From Sphingomonas sp. LM7 (GTDB taxonomy: Bacteria; Pseudomonadota; Alphaproteobacteria; Sphingomonadales; Sphingomonadaceae), in contig NZ_CP019511.1 of NCBI RefSeq assembly GCF_002002925.1, forward strand, positions 1,922,001-1,986,000: a DNA stretch of 64,000 nucleotides. The letters run 5' to 3'. Under the pieces are notes generated by a model. The model was not told the origin of the DNA, searched no databases, and saw only the letters and a list, made by a program, of their open reading frames with translations. The position numbers and the translations under genes were made by a program. Shown here in pieces: positions 44,855 to 53,565 of this stretch (position 1 is its first letter; every line of letters starts with the position of its first letter).

Positions 44855-46018
44855 ATGGCCGACCGAGAATTCGAGATCATCGTCTATGGCGCCACCGGCT
44901 TCACTGGCCGGCTGGTCGCCGAATATCTCGCGGCCAGCTACCCGCAAGTGAACTGGGCGATGGCCGGCCGCTCGCTGACCAAGCTCGAACAGGTCCGCGA
45001 CGAAATCGGCGCCTCGGCGGACACGCCTTTGCTCACCGCCAACGCCGATGATCCCGCGGCGCTCAAGGCGCTGACTGCACGGGCGCAGGTAATCATCACC
45101 ACCGTCGGCCCCTATCAGCTCTACGGCGAGCCTTTGCTCGCGGCGTGCGTCGAGACCGGCACCGCCTATGTCGATCTATGCGGCGAACCCAATTTCATGC
45201 ATGCGATGATCGGCAAATATCACGAGGCCGCCAAGGCCAGCGGCGCGCGCATCGTCTTTTCGTGCGGCTTCGATTCCATCCCGTTCGATCTTGGGGTCTG
45301 GACGGTCGAGCAGGAAGCGATCCGCCGCTTCGGCAAGCCCGCGCCGCGCGTGAAGGGCCGTGTCCGCACGATGAAGGGCACCTTCTCGGGCGGCACCTTC
45401 GCCAGCGGCAAGGCGACCGCGATGGCGGCGGCCAAGGATCCCGCAGTGTTCAAGGCGCTGATCGATCCGTTCGCACTCACGCCCGGCTTCGAAGGGCCGA
45501 GCCAGCCCAAGGGCGTGCTCCCCGAATATGACGAAGCCGTCGGCAGCTGGGTCGCGCCGTTCATGATGGCGGTGATCAACACCAAGAACGTCCACCGTAC
45601 CAACTTCCTCGCCGGCCGTCCCTATGGCGCGGACTTCCAGTATGACGAGATGATGGTCGCGCCGGGCCTGGGCGACATCGGCAAGGCCGCGGCCGAGGCG
45701 ATCGCCAAGATGAATCCGATGAGTTCGGACAAGGGCCCCGCCCCCGGCGAAGGCCCGAGCAAGGAAGAGCGCGAGACCGGCCATTACGACATCGCCTTCA
45801 TCGCCGAGATGCCGGGCGGCGAACGCGTCACCGCAAGCGTCAAGGGCGACCGCGATCCGGGCTATGGCTCGACCAGCAAGATGATCGCCGAAAGCGCGCT
45901 CTGCCTGCTCCGCGACGTCCAGGGCGAAGGCGGGATCTGGACCCCCGGCGCGCTGATGGCCGAGCCGCTCAAGGCCCGGCTTCAGGAGAAAGCGGGGCTG
46001 ACCTTCACGATCGAATAG
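44855..46018 (+). CDS. Saccharopine-dehydrogenase-like (trans-acting enoyl reductase type) oxidoreductase
   Basis: The 387-residue product has an N-terminal NAD(P)-binding fold (FEIIVYGATGFTGRLVAEYLA) and the features of saccharopine-dehydrogenase NADP-binding proteins: VIITTVGPYQLYGEPLLAACV, AYVDLCGEPNFMH and RIVFSCGFDSIPFDLGVWT. This subgroup includes the mycobacterial trans-acting enoyl reductase, so true saccharopine dehydrogenase activity is unlikely. GGAGAGAG precedes the ATG at 44855; an in-frame ATG at 44843 is an alternative. The substrate is unknown, probably a lipid intermediate. Confidence 0.85.
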   Translation: MADREFEIIVYGATGFTGRLVAEYLAASYPQVNWAMAGRSLTKLEQVRDEIGASADTPLLTANADDPAALKALTARAQVIITTVGPYQLYGEPLLAACVETGTAYVDLCGEPNFMHAMIGKYHEAAKASGARIVFSCGFDSIPFDLGVWTVEQEAIRRFGKPAPRVKGRVRTMKGTFSGGTFASGKATAMAAAKDPAVFKALIDPFALTPGFEGPSQPKGVLPEYDEAVGSWVAPFMMAVINTKNVHRTNFLAGRPYGADFQYDEMMVAPGLGDIGKAAAEAIAKMNPMSSDKGPAPGEGPSKEERETGHYDIAFIAEMPGGERVTASVKGDRDPGYGSTSKMIAESALCLLRDVQGEGGIWTPGALMAEPLKARLQEKAGLTFTIE

Positions 46019-46033
46019 CGATCTGGGGAGCGG

Positions 46034-48316
46034 CTAGCGCTTGCGCCCCTGGTGCCGGATGTTCGCCGGGCGGCCGCGATGCTTGATCACGCGCTTCGGC
46101 CCCCGGCCGCGCTCCTCACGTCCGCCGCCGCTCGATGCCGAACCCTTGCCGTCGGGCAATTCGAAACGCAGCGCGCCCGAGACCGGGTTCGCCTCGGCCA
46201 GCCGCAGCTTCAAGCGCTGGCCCATCGCGAAGAACTCGCCGGTGTCCTCGCCGATCAGTCGCTGGCTCGCTTCATCGTAGCGGAAATATTCGGTGCCGAG
46301 ATCGCGCACCGGGACCAGCCCGTCGCCGCCGATCCCGTCGATCGTCGCGAAGAAACCGAAATTCTGCACGCCGGTGATCCGCGCGTCCATCACTTCGCCG
46401 ACATGCGCGGAGAGATAGGCGGCGACATAGCGGTCGATCGTCTCGCGCTCGGCCTCCATCGCGCGGCGTTCCAGCGTCGAGATGCTCTCGCCGATCCGGT
46501 CCATCGAGCCAGCCTCTTCGGCGGTCAACCCGCCCGGCCCGAGCTTGTACGCATCGACCAGCGAGCGGTGGACGATCAGGTCGGCATAGCGCCGGATCGG
46601 CGAGGTGAAGTGCCCGTAGCTGCCCAGCGACAGTCCGAAATGCCCGGCATTCTGGGGGCCGTAATAGGCCTGGGTCTGGGTACGCAGCACCTGCTGCATG
46701 ACCTCGTCGCGGAAGTCCGCTTCGCCCACCAGCTCCAGGATGCGGTTGAAGGTCGCCGGCCTGATCACCTGGCCCAGCGCGAACTCCATGTCGTAGGTCT
46801 TCAGATATTCCTTGAGCGCGACGAGCTTCTCGCGTGCCGGCGGCTCGTGGACGCGGTACATCACCGGCGCCTTCTTCGCCTCGAGCGCCTTGGCCGCGGC
46901 GACGTTGGCGGCGATCATGTAGTCCTCGATCAGCTTGTGCGCGTCGAGCCGCTCGCGCGGCGCCACCGACAGGATCCGCCCCTTCTCGTCGAGCACGATC
47001 CGCCGCTCGGGCAAATCGAGGTCGAGCGGCTCGCGCTTCTCGCGCGCGCTGTTAAGCGCACGCCAGCAGTCCCAGAGATGGCGTAGCGCAGGCTCGATCG
47101 CATCGCGCATTTCCGCGCCGGGAGCGAAGCGATCGTCGAGCAAGGCGCGCGCGCTCTTCGGCCCGTCGATGATCGTCTGGGCATCGTCATAGGCGATGTT
47201 CGCGGCGATGCTCACCACCGCACGCGTGAAACGCCAGCTCTTGAGTTCGCCGTGCTTGCCGACCTGGATGTGGCAGGCCAGCGCCGCACGGTCCTCGCCT
47301 TCCTTGAGCGAGCAGATCTCTGCCGAGAGGATCTCCGGCAGCATCGGCACGACGCGATCGGGGAAATAGACCGAGTTGCCCCGCTTGCGCGCCTCGCGGT
47401 CGATCTGCGAGCCGGGCCGCACATAGAAGCTGACGTCGGCGATCGCGACCACCGCTTTCCAGCCGCCTTCGTTCTTGGGATCGTCGTCGGGCGCCGCCCA
47501 CACCGCGTCGTCGTGATCGCGCGCATCGGCCGGATCGATCGCGACGATCGGCAAGTCGCGCAGGTCCTCGCGCGCACCGAGATCCTGCTTCGACACCCGC
47601 TCCGCTTCGGCAAGCAGCTCTTCCGAAAAGACGTTGGGAATGCCGTGCTTGTGGATCGCGATCAGCGAGAAGCTGCGCGGCGCGAACGGATCGCCCAGCC
47701 GCTCGACGACATGCGCGAAGATCCGCGGCGGCTTGCCTGCCTTGTTGGCGAGAACGAGGTCGCCCGGCTCGGCGCCATTGCGCTCGGAAATCGGGTAGGT
47801 GTTGCGTTCCTTCTTGTCGACGCCGTGCAGGAACAGCCGCCCGCCTTCCTCGCGAACGACGCCGAGCATCTGCTCCTCGCCGCCCGCAAGCTTCTTCATC
47901 GGGTGCGCGATCCAGCCTTTGCCGGCCTCTTCGGTGCGCGCGAGGATCCGGTCGCCGACGCCGAGCGCCGAGCGCTTGCCGCGCTGTTCGCGGACGCGCA
48001 GCCGCGGCACCGGGATACCCTCGGCCTCCCAGCGTTCGGGCACTGCCCAGACCATGTCGCCATCGGCATCGACGATCCGCAGCACGGTGACCTTGGGGAC
48101 GCCCCCCATCTTGTGGAAGGCGCGGCCCGGGGCGCTGTCGATCAGCCCCTCGTCGCCCATGTCCTTGAGCAGCGCCTTGAGCGCGATCTTGTCCTGCGCA
48201 TGCAGCCCGAACGCCTTGGCGATCTCGCGCTTGCCGGCGGGGGTCGGGGAGGTGGAAATGAAATCGAGGATCTGCTCCCTGCTGGGCAGTCCGGCTCTTT
48301 TGTTCTGTTTTGTCAT
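46034..48316 (-). CDS. rnr: Ribonuclease R
   Basis: The 760-residue 3'-5' exoribonuclease has an N-terminal winged-helix region, cold-shock-like domains, and an RNB catalytic domain whose metal-binding motif AIDPADARDHDDAVW lies near residue 260. SPIRRYADLIVHRSLV ends the RNB domain. A C-terminal S1 domain (GEVMDARITGVQNFGFFATIDG) and a basic Gly/Arg tail follow. It degrades structured RNA. The start lies 53 bases from the likely start of the divergent glpD, so both promoters must fit in or overlap that gap. Confidence 0.96.
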   Translation of the reverse strand: MTKQNKRAGLPSREQILDFISTSPTPAGKREIAKAFGLHAQDKIALKALLKDMGDEGLIDSAPGRAFHKMGGVPKVTVLRIVDADGDMVWAVPERWEAEGIPVPRLRVREQRGKRSALGVGDRILARTEEAGKGWIAHPMKKLAGGEEQMLGVVREEGGRLFLHGVDKKERNTYPISERNGAEPGDLVLANKAGKPPRIFAHVVERLGDPFAPRSFSLIAIHKHGIPNVFSEELLAEAERVSKQDLGAREDLRDLPIVAIDPADARDHDDAVWAAPDDDPKNEGGWKAVVAIADVSFYVRPGSQIDREARKRGNSVYFPDRVVPMLPEILSAEICSLKEGEDRAALACHIQVGKHGELKSWRFTRAVVSIAANIAYDDAQTIIDGPKSARALLDDRFAPGAEMRDAIEPALRHLWDCWRALNSAREKREPLDLDLPERRIVLDEKGRILSVAPRERLDAHKLIEDYMIAANVAAAKALEAKKAPVMYRVHEPPAREKLVALKEYLKTYDMEFALGQVIRPATFNRILELVGEADFRDEVMQQVLRTQTQAYYGPQNAGHFGLSLGSYGHFTSPIRRYADLIVHRSLVDAYKLGPGGLTAEEAGSMDRIGESISTLERRAMEAERETIDRYVAAYLSAHVGEVMDARITGVQNFGFFATIDGIGGDGLVPVRDLGTEYFRYDEASQRLIGEDTGEFFAMGQRLKLRLAEANPVSGALRFELPDGKGSASSGGGREERGRGPKRVIKHRGRPANIRHQGRKR

Positions 48317-48369
48317 TGACCCCGAAGATAGGGGCTCGCGGCAACTTGTCCAACTGCGTAACTGGCGGC

Positions 48370-49827
48370 GTGCACTATGATCTCCTCATCGTCGGCGGCG
48401 GGATCAACGGCTGCGCGATCGCCCGCGAGGCGTCGCTTGCCGGATTGAAAGTGCTGCTCGTCGAGCAGGACGATCTCGCCAGCCACACGTCCTCCGCCTC
48501 GACCAAGCTCATCCATGGCGGCCTGCGCTATCTCGAGACCTATGAGTTTCGCCTCGTCCGCGAAGCACTGCACGAGCGCGAGCGCCTGCTCGCTGCCGCG
48601 CCGCATTTGATCCGACCAATGACCTTCGTGCTGCCGCACGCGCATGCGGTCCGCCCGTGGTGGATGGTCCGCGCCGGACTGTGGCTCTACGATATGCTCG
48701 CCGGACGATCCTCGCTGCCCCGCTCGCGCAGCCTCCACGCAACCGACACCGCCTTCCTCGGCCCCTTAGCCGGCGACCATCGCGGCTTCGTCTATTCGGA
48801 CGCATGGGTCGATGATGCCCGCCTGACGCTGGCCAACGCCCTCGACGCCGCCGCGCACGGTGCCGAGATCGCAACGCGGACCGAACTGACGTCCGCTGTC
48901 CGCTCCGGCAACGTCTGGTGGGCAATGCTCTCCGATGGTCGCGCCGTCGAAGCCCGGGGTCTGGTCAACGCGGCCGGCCCCTGGGTGCGAACGCTTCTCA
49001 ACAAGCTATCTATTGCGACTCCTTCGCAGGTCCGGCTGGTCAAGGGCAGCCATATCGTCGTGCCGAAACTGTTCGAGGGAGACCACGCCTATATCCTCCA
49101 GCAGCCCGACCGCCGCATCGTCTTCGCCATCCCGTATGAGGACGAATTCACCGAGATCGGCACCACCGACATTGCAGTCGAGCGGCCCGAAGATGCGATC
49201 TGTTCGCAAGAGGAAACGCAGTATCTCTGCGACGCAGTGAACCGCTATTTGATTCGGAAAGTCTCGCCTGCCGATGTCGTCTGGACCTGGTCGGGCGTGC
49301 GCCCGCTCCACGACGACGGCGCGGCCAAGGCGCAGACCGTCACGCGCGATTACCTCCTCGAACTCGACGAGGATGGTTCACCGTTGCTCTCCATCTTCGG
49401 CGGCAAGATCACCACTGCACGCGCGCTCGCCGAAGAGGCCATCGAAAAGATCGGCCCGGCGCTGGGCATCGAGCCGCGTCCACGCACCCGTGCCCGTGTC
49501 TTTCCCGGCGGCGCGATCGCCGGGTTCGATCTTCACCTCGAACACGTCCTGGCGCGCTGGCCGTTCCTGGGCGAGGAACGGGCCCGCCGGATGGCACGTG
49601 CCTATGGAAATTTGCTCGGCGAGATGCTCGGCGATGTCGAAGACGAAGCCGGCATGGGCACAACGCTGGGCGCCGGCCTCACCGAGATCGAAGCGCGCTG
49701 GATGCACGACCGGGAATGGGCCCTTACCCCCGACGACGCGCTTTTCCGCCGCTCGAAGCTCGGGCTTCATCTCTCCCGCGCCGAGCGCGACGCCTTCGCG
49801 CGCTGGTGGAGCGCAACATTCGTTTAA
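48370..49827 (+). CDS. glpD: Glycerol-3-phosphate dehydrogenase (FAD-dependent, aerobic)
   Basis: The product has the GlpD layout: FAD-binding DLLIVGGGINGCAIAREA, LVEQDDLASHTSSASTKLIHGGLRYLE, and VWTWSGVRPL; FGGKITTARALAEEAI is the C-terminal FAD motif. It oxidises glycerol-3-phosphate to dihydroxyacetone phosphate at the inner membrane and passes electrons to quinone. I propose the GTG at 48370 (MHYDLLIVGGG) because that matches the usual family start. An in-frame TTG at 48310 would add 20 unlike residues and overlap rnr. No strong Shine-Dalgarno is seen for either. Confidence 0.92.
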   Translation: MHYDLLIVGGGINGCAIAREASLAGLKVLLVEQDDLASHTSSASTKLIHGGLRYLETYEFRLVREALHERERLLAAAPHLIRPMTFVLPHAHAVRPWWMVRAGLWLYDMLAGRSSLPRSRSLHATDTAFLGPLAGDHRGFVYSDAWVDDARLTLANALDAAAHGAEIATRTELTSAVRSGNVWWAMLSDGRAVEARGLVNAAGPWVRTLLNKLSIATPSQVRLVKGSHIVVPKLFEGDHAYILQQPDRRIVFAIPYEDEFTEIGTTDIAVERPEDAICSQEETQYLCDAVNRYLIRKVSPADVVWTWSGVRPLHDDGAAKAQTVTRDYLLELDEDGSPLLSIFGGKITTARALAEEAIEKIGPALGIEPRPRTRARVFPGGAIAGFDLHLEHVLARWPFLGEERARRMARAYGNLLGEMLGDVEDEAGMGTTLGAGLTEIEARWMHDREWALTPDDALFRRSKLGLHLSRAERDAFARWWSATFV

Positions 49828-49877
49828 CCATTTGTCGATAGGTCCACCCCCGGGCGCGCTCTGCGGGGGCAGAAAAA

Positions 49878-50210
49878 ATGGCAACAAGGCTTTCGCAATT
49901 CCGGACGGTTGGACCTGCGCTGGTAGAACAGCGCAGCGAGCCGCGGCATCGCATCATCGTCACCCGCGCCACCGTCCGCAAGCAAGGCAACACCTCGATC
50001 GAAGCGATCCTGCGCGACCTCTCGGTCTATGGTTGCCGCCTCGCCTGCACCAGTGAACATGGCGAAGGCGAACGCGTCTGGCTGCGCCTCCAGGAAAGCC
50101 TTCCCATCGCCGCCACGGTCATGTGGAACGACGGCGTCCATATCGGCTGCCGCTTCGATGCGCCGATCGAGCGGAGCCTGATGCGCTCGCTGACCCTCGT
50201 TATCTGCTGA
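49878..50210 (+). CDS. PilZ-domain protein (c-di-GMP receptor)
   Basis: The 110-residue product is a single PilZ domain. The Arg-rich loop RSEPRHR (19-25) fits RxxxR and DLSVYG (47-52) fits (D/N)xSxxG, so both c-di-GMP-binding motifs are present. Such stand-alone PilZ proteins link c-di-GMP to motility or polysaccharide export. A GC-rich hairpin (about 49845-49868) lies directly before the gene, with GGGGG acting as the Shine-Dalgarno. Its last 11 bases overlap the convergent pectinesterase gene. Confidence 0.9.
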   Translation: MATRLSQFRTVGPALVEQRSEPRHRIIVTRATVRKQGNTSIEAILRDLSVYGCRLACTSEHGEGERVWLRLQESLPIAATVMWNDGVHIGCRFDAPIERSLMRSLTLVIC

Positions 50211-51225
50211 ACCCGTCCCAGTCGCCGAGTACGTTTGCGCGGGTGAACTTCGCGGCATCCGCAACGCTTAGCATCCGTCGCGTCGCCGAAGCCGGCCCCG
50301 CACCCGGCCCGTAGCTGGCATATTCGAACAGCCGCGCCTCCTGCGGAATCAACCTCCGCGGCTCGCCGTCGGGCCCCTTATACCCCATCCAGGTCCAGCC
50401 CTCGCGCCGGATATGCGCGTCCATCCAGCAATTGAGAAACACTGATTGGCCGGTCAGCGCCATGTTGCCGCCAGCGCGCCACGGCCGGCCGAGCCAGACC
50501 GACCGTGCCGGCACGCCACGCTCATGGCGCAGGCGGCAGCGTGAGAAGACGAGGCCATAGTCCTGCTCCAGCGGCGTGCTCGGTGCAGTGAGGAAGCCGA
50601 ACTCGGTCGCGCCCGGCACAAAGCGCGTGACGATCTCGCACCCCTCGAACCACGTCGCTGCACCGCCAAAGATGAAGTCTACTCCGCCGACGATCCGGCA
50701 ATCGGCGATCCGCGAGCGGCTCTGGACGTAGAGCGTGTCCTGATAGCCTTCGAGCCAGCAGCGCTCGACCAGCGTCCGGTCCGCCTCGCGACCGATCACC
50801 AGTGCCACCGCCTGCGCGCCATTGCCGGCATTGTCGCGCCTAGCGCCAATATAGTCGAAGCTGTTGCGGATGGTCAGATTGCGCAGCGTGGTGCCCGGCG
50901 CTGCGATGGTCAGCGTGCCGGTGCGCCCGGTGCCCCAATTGTTGCCGTCGGGATGCTTGAGCCCGGCATAAGTGCCGAAGTTCAGCACCGTGCCGCGCCC
51001 GCTGCCGACGATGGTCACGTTGGGAACAGCGATCGTCAGCTTCTCGACCAGCACGCCTTCGCGCACGAATATCCGGAACGGACGTCCGCCTGCCGCCGCG
51101 GCCGCTTCGAGTGCCTTGCAGAGCGTGCCGGTGCGGGGATCGACGATCGCGTCCCAGCGCTCCTCGGCCTGCGCGGCGATGGGCAGCATCAGCGCCCCGG
51201 CCAGCACCGTCCGTCGATCGACCAT
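50200..51225 (-). CDS. Pectinesterase-like (CE8) beta-helix enzyme
   Basis: The 341-residue product begins with a signal that resembles a twin-arginine signal (DRRTVLAGALMLPIAAQA). The mature part is a right-handed beta-helix of carbohydrate esterase family 8. Active-site motifs are present: GYQDTLYV (Asp163), GGVDFIFG (Asp183) and LGRPWR (245-250). It would de-esterify methylated galacturonan or a related polymer in the periplasm or outside the cell. No pectate lyase or uptake genes are nearby. It is likely the last gene of a short run after proS and the oxygenase gene (14-base gap). Confidence 0.88.
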   Translation of the reverse strand: MVDRRTVLAGALMLPIAAQAEERWDAIVDPRTGTLCKALEAAAAAGGRPFRIFVREGVLVEKLTIAVPNVTIVGSGRGTVLNFGTYAGLKHPDGNNWGTGRTGTLTIAAPGTTLRNLTIRNSFDYIGARRDNAGNGAQAVALVIGREADRTLVERCWLEGYQDTLYVQSRSRIADCRIVGGVDFIFGGAATWFEGCEIVTRFVPGATEFGFLTAPSTPLEQDYGLVFSRCRLRHERGVPARSVWLGRPWRAGGNMALTGQSVFLNCWMDAHIRREGWTWMGYKGPDGEPRRLIPQEARLFEYASYGPGAGPASATRRMLSVADAAKFTRANVLGDWDGFSR

Positions 51226-51239
51226 ATTCCCTTCCCCGG

Positions 51240-51845
51240 TTACCAGCGATAGTTGAAGCTCACGCTGATCCTTTTGCCCTTTCCGGATCCCGCCGGCACT
51301 TCATGCCGCAGCCAGCTTTCCCACAGCAGCACGGTGCCCGGCTCGGGCACGATTTCGACGAAGTTCTGCAGGCTCTCCGGTGCATCAGGGCGCCGCGGCG
51401 GGGCGGCCATCATCATTGCGTGGCGCGGATCCTCAAGCTTGAGCCCGCGCGATCCGACCGGAAGTGCGACATAGAGGGTGCCCGAGACCACGCTGTGCGG
51501 ATGGATATGCGCGCTGTGCCCGCCCTTGCCGTCGAGCACGTTGACCCACAGGCTGTCGAGCTTGAGCTTCTTGCCGCCCAGTTCGAATCCGCACGCGTCC
51601 GCGAACTTCGCGACATGCCTGTCGAGCAGCCTCTTGAGATCGGCGAACGCCGGATCGCGGATCGGCAAGTCGTTGAGCGAGGCATAGGAGGTATAGCCCC
51701 GATAGCCATGCTCCTTCGCCCAGCCGCGGCCCGCCCGGTCGTCTTCGGCAAGCTGGAGGCAGGAGGCTTCGAGCTCCTCGATCAGCGGGTCGTCGCCCAA
51801 TGCCTCCTGATAGAGCAAGGAAGCGAAGAGGGAACGGACCGCCAC
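51240..51845 (-). CDS. 2OG-Fe(II) oxygenase-superfamily protein (TIGR02466-like)
   Basis: The roughly 201-residue product has the double-stranded beta-helix of 2-oxoglutarate/iron oxygenases. The iron-site strand reads HSAHIHPHSVVSGTLYVALP, followed by GTVLLWESWLRHEVPAGSG with the distal His and Arg-type 2OG contacts. TIGR02466 proteins have unknown substrates. I chose the GTG at 51845, only 4 bases after the proS stop, because the domain starts there and coupling is likely. An ATG at 51929 lies inside proS and adds unlike residues. Confidence 0.78.
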   Translation of the reverse strand: MAVRSLFASLLYQEALGDDPLIEELEASCLQLAEDDRAGRGWAKEHGYRGYTSYASLNDLPIRDPAFADLKRLLDRHVAKFADACGFELGGKKLKLDSLWVNVLDGKGGHSAHIHPHSVVSGTLYVALPVGSRGLKLEDPRHAMMMAAPPRRPDAPESLQNFVEIVPEPGTVLLWESWLRHEVPAGSGKGKRISVSFNYRW

Positions 51846-51849
51846 GGGC

Positions 51850-53379
51850 TTAATATGCCCGGGCGACCAGGATGCGCTCGACCGCAGGCGCGCCAGTGAA
51901 GATGCACGCGCCTTCCGCCACAGCGGCATCGCCCGGCACGTTGCGGACGGTGAGCTTGAGTGCCTTTAGCCGCTCGACAACCTTGTCGAGTTCCGCACCG
52001 GTCGGCTTCGACCAGTTGACTTCGACCCAGCCCGGCTTGCTGCCCTCGAATGCCTTTTCGAGCGCGGCGAAGTCGGTCACGTCGCGGCGGATATTGGCGT
52101 CCATCCGTTCGCGCGCCTGACTGTACAGCGCCTGCTGGATGCTCTCCAGCATCTGCGTTGCCTCGTCGACCAACTGCCCGCGCGGCACCACAGAGCTGTC
52201 GAGCTTGCCGTCCTCGCGATACAGCCGGTCGCGGCGGATCACCGAGACGTTGCCGCCAGCGACGTCGCGCCCACCGACTTCGATCACGATCGGCGCGCCC
52301 TTCTTGACCCAGCCCCAGCGCTTGGTCGCGGCCTTGGCCGGGCGCTGGTCGAGCAGTGCGCGCACCGGCTCGCCGAACACGCTGAACACCGCCAGTTCCT
52401 GCTGGAGCGTCTTGCAATATGCCACGATCTCGGCGTCCTCGGGCTGATCGCGCAGCATCGGCACGATCACCACCTGCCACGGCGCGACGCGCGGCGGCAC
52501 GCGGAGCCCGTCATCGTCGCCATGCACCATGATCAGTCCGCCGATCATTCGCGTCGACATGCCCCAGCTGGTCGTCTGCGCCAGCTCGAGCTCGCCCGCC
52601 GCGTTCTGAAAGCGGATATTCTGCGCCTGCGCGAAATTGGTGCCGAGGAAATGCGAGGTGCCCGCCTGCAGCGCCTTGCCGTCCTGCATCATCGCTTCGA
52701 TCGAATAGGTCGCGACGGCGCCGGGAAAGCGCTCATTCTCCGGCTTCTCGCCCGCCACCACAGGCAGCGCGACGCATTCCTCGGCGAAGCTGCGATAGAC
52801 TTCGAGCATCTTGAGCGTCTCTTCGCGCGCCTCTGCCTCGCTGGCATGCGCGGTATGCCCCTCCTGCCAGAGGAACTCGGAGGTCCGCAGGAACATCCGC
52901 GTGCGCATTTCCCAGCGCACCACATTGGCCCATTGGTTGATCAGCACCGGCAAATCGCGCCACGACTGCACCCAGCGCGCGAACGCCATGCCGATCACCG
53001 TTTCCGACGTCGGCCGAACGACCAGCGGCTCTTCCAGCTTCGCCGAAGGATCGGGCACCAGCCTCCCGTTGCCGTCCGAAATCAGCCGATGATGTGTGAC
53101 CACCGCCATTTCCTTGGCGAAGCCCTCGACATGTTCAGCCTCTTTCTCGAAGTATGAGAGCGGGATGAACACCGGAAAATAGCAATTCTCATGGCCGGTC
53201 GCCTTGATGCGATCGTCGAGCAGGCGCTGGATACGCTCCCAAATACCATAGCCCCACGGCCGGATGACCATGCATCCGCGCACGCCGCTCTCCTCGGCCA
53301 GATCGGCCTCCGAGATGACGGCTTGATACCAGGCAGCGAAATCGGCTTCGCGGGTGACGTTGAGAGCGTGCTTGATCAT
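51850..53379 (-). CDS. proS: Prolyl-tRNA synthetase, eukaryote/archaeal-like type
   Basis: The 509-residue product is a class II synthetase of the shorter ProRS type without the bacterial insertion domain. Motif 1 region: GVRGCMVIRPWGYGIWERIQ; motif 2: VVRWEMRTRMFLRTSEFLWQEGHTAH; motif 3: GLIMVHGDDDGLRVPPRVAPWQVVIVP. The anticodon-binding domain and a C-terminal extension ending ILVARAY, with a terminal Tyr, are typical of the eukaryote/archaeal-like class. It charges tRNA-Pro. Whether the genome also has a bacterial-type ProRS is not visible here. The ATG at 53379 starts the conserved sequence. Confidence 0.95.
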   Translation of the reverse strand: MIKHALNVTREADFAAWYQAVISEADLAEESGVRGCMVIRPWGYGIWERIQRLLDDRIKATGHENCYFPVFIPLSYFEKEAEHVEGFAKEMAVVTHHRLISDGNGRLVPDPSAKLEEPLVVRPTSETVIGMAFARWVQSWRDLPVLINQWANVVRWEMRTRMFLRTSEFLWQEGHTAHASEAEAREETLKMLEVYRSFAEECVALPVVAGEKPENERFPGAVATYSIEAMMQDGKALQAGTSHFLGTNFAQAQNIRFQNAAGELELAQTTSWGMSTRMIGGLIMVHGDDDGLRVPPRVAPWQVVIVPMLRDQPEDAEIVAYCKTLQQELAVFSVFGEPVRALLDQRPAKAATKRWGWVKKGAPIVIEVGGRDVAGGNVSVIRRDRLYREDGKLDSSVVPRGQLVDEATQMLESIQQALYSQARERMDANIRRDVTDFAALEKAFEGSKPGWVEVNWSKPTGAELDKVVERLKALKLTVRNVPGDAAVAEGACIFTGAPAVERILVARAY

Positions 53380-53565
53380 GCCGTGCCTCTAAAGCCCGTG
53401 GTCGATACCCGCAATGGCGGCACGAGCTTCGTCGAGGCGGTGACAACATTCGTACGCTTAGGAAAAGAAAGCCGGACCGACTCGATGTTTGGCGCTGTAT
53501 GGCAGCGCGCGAATAAGGAGAAGCGCAGGGTTGTGCGCCGCAGCACCGCCGCCTAACCGGACCGC

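Noticed and set aside
44855..46018. True saccharopine dehydrogenase of lysine metabolism
   Set aside because: Only the NADP-binding part matches; the rest fits the trans-acting enoyl-reductase-type subgroup and there are no lysine-pathway genes nearby.
53191..53556. A plus-strand frame overlapping the proS start
   Set aside because: It is mostly antisense to the 5' end of proS and has no start context or domain.
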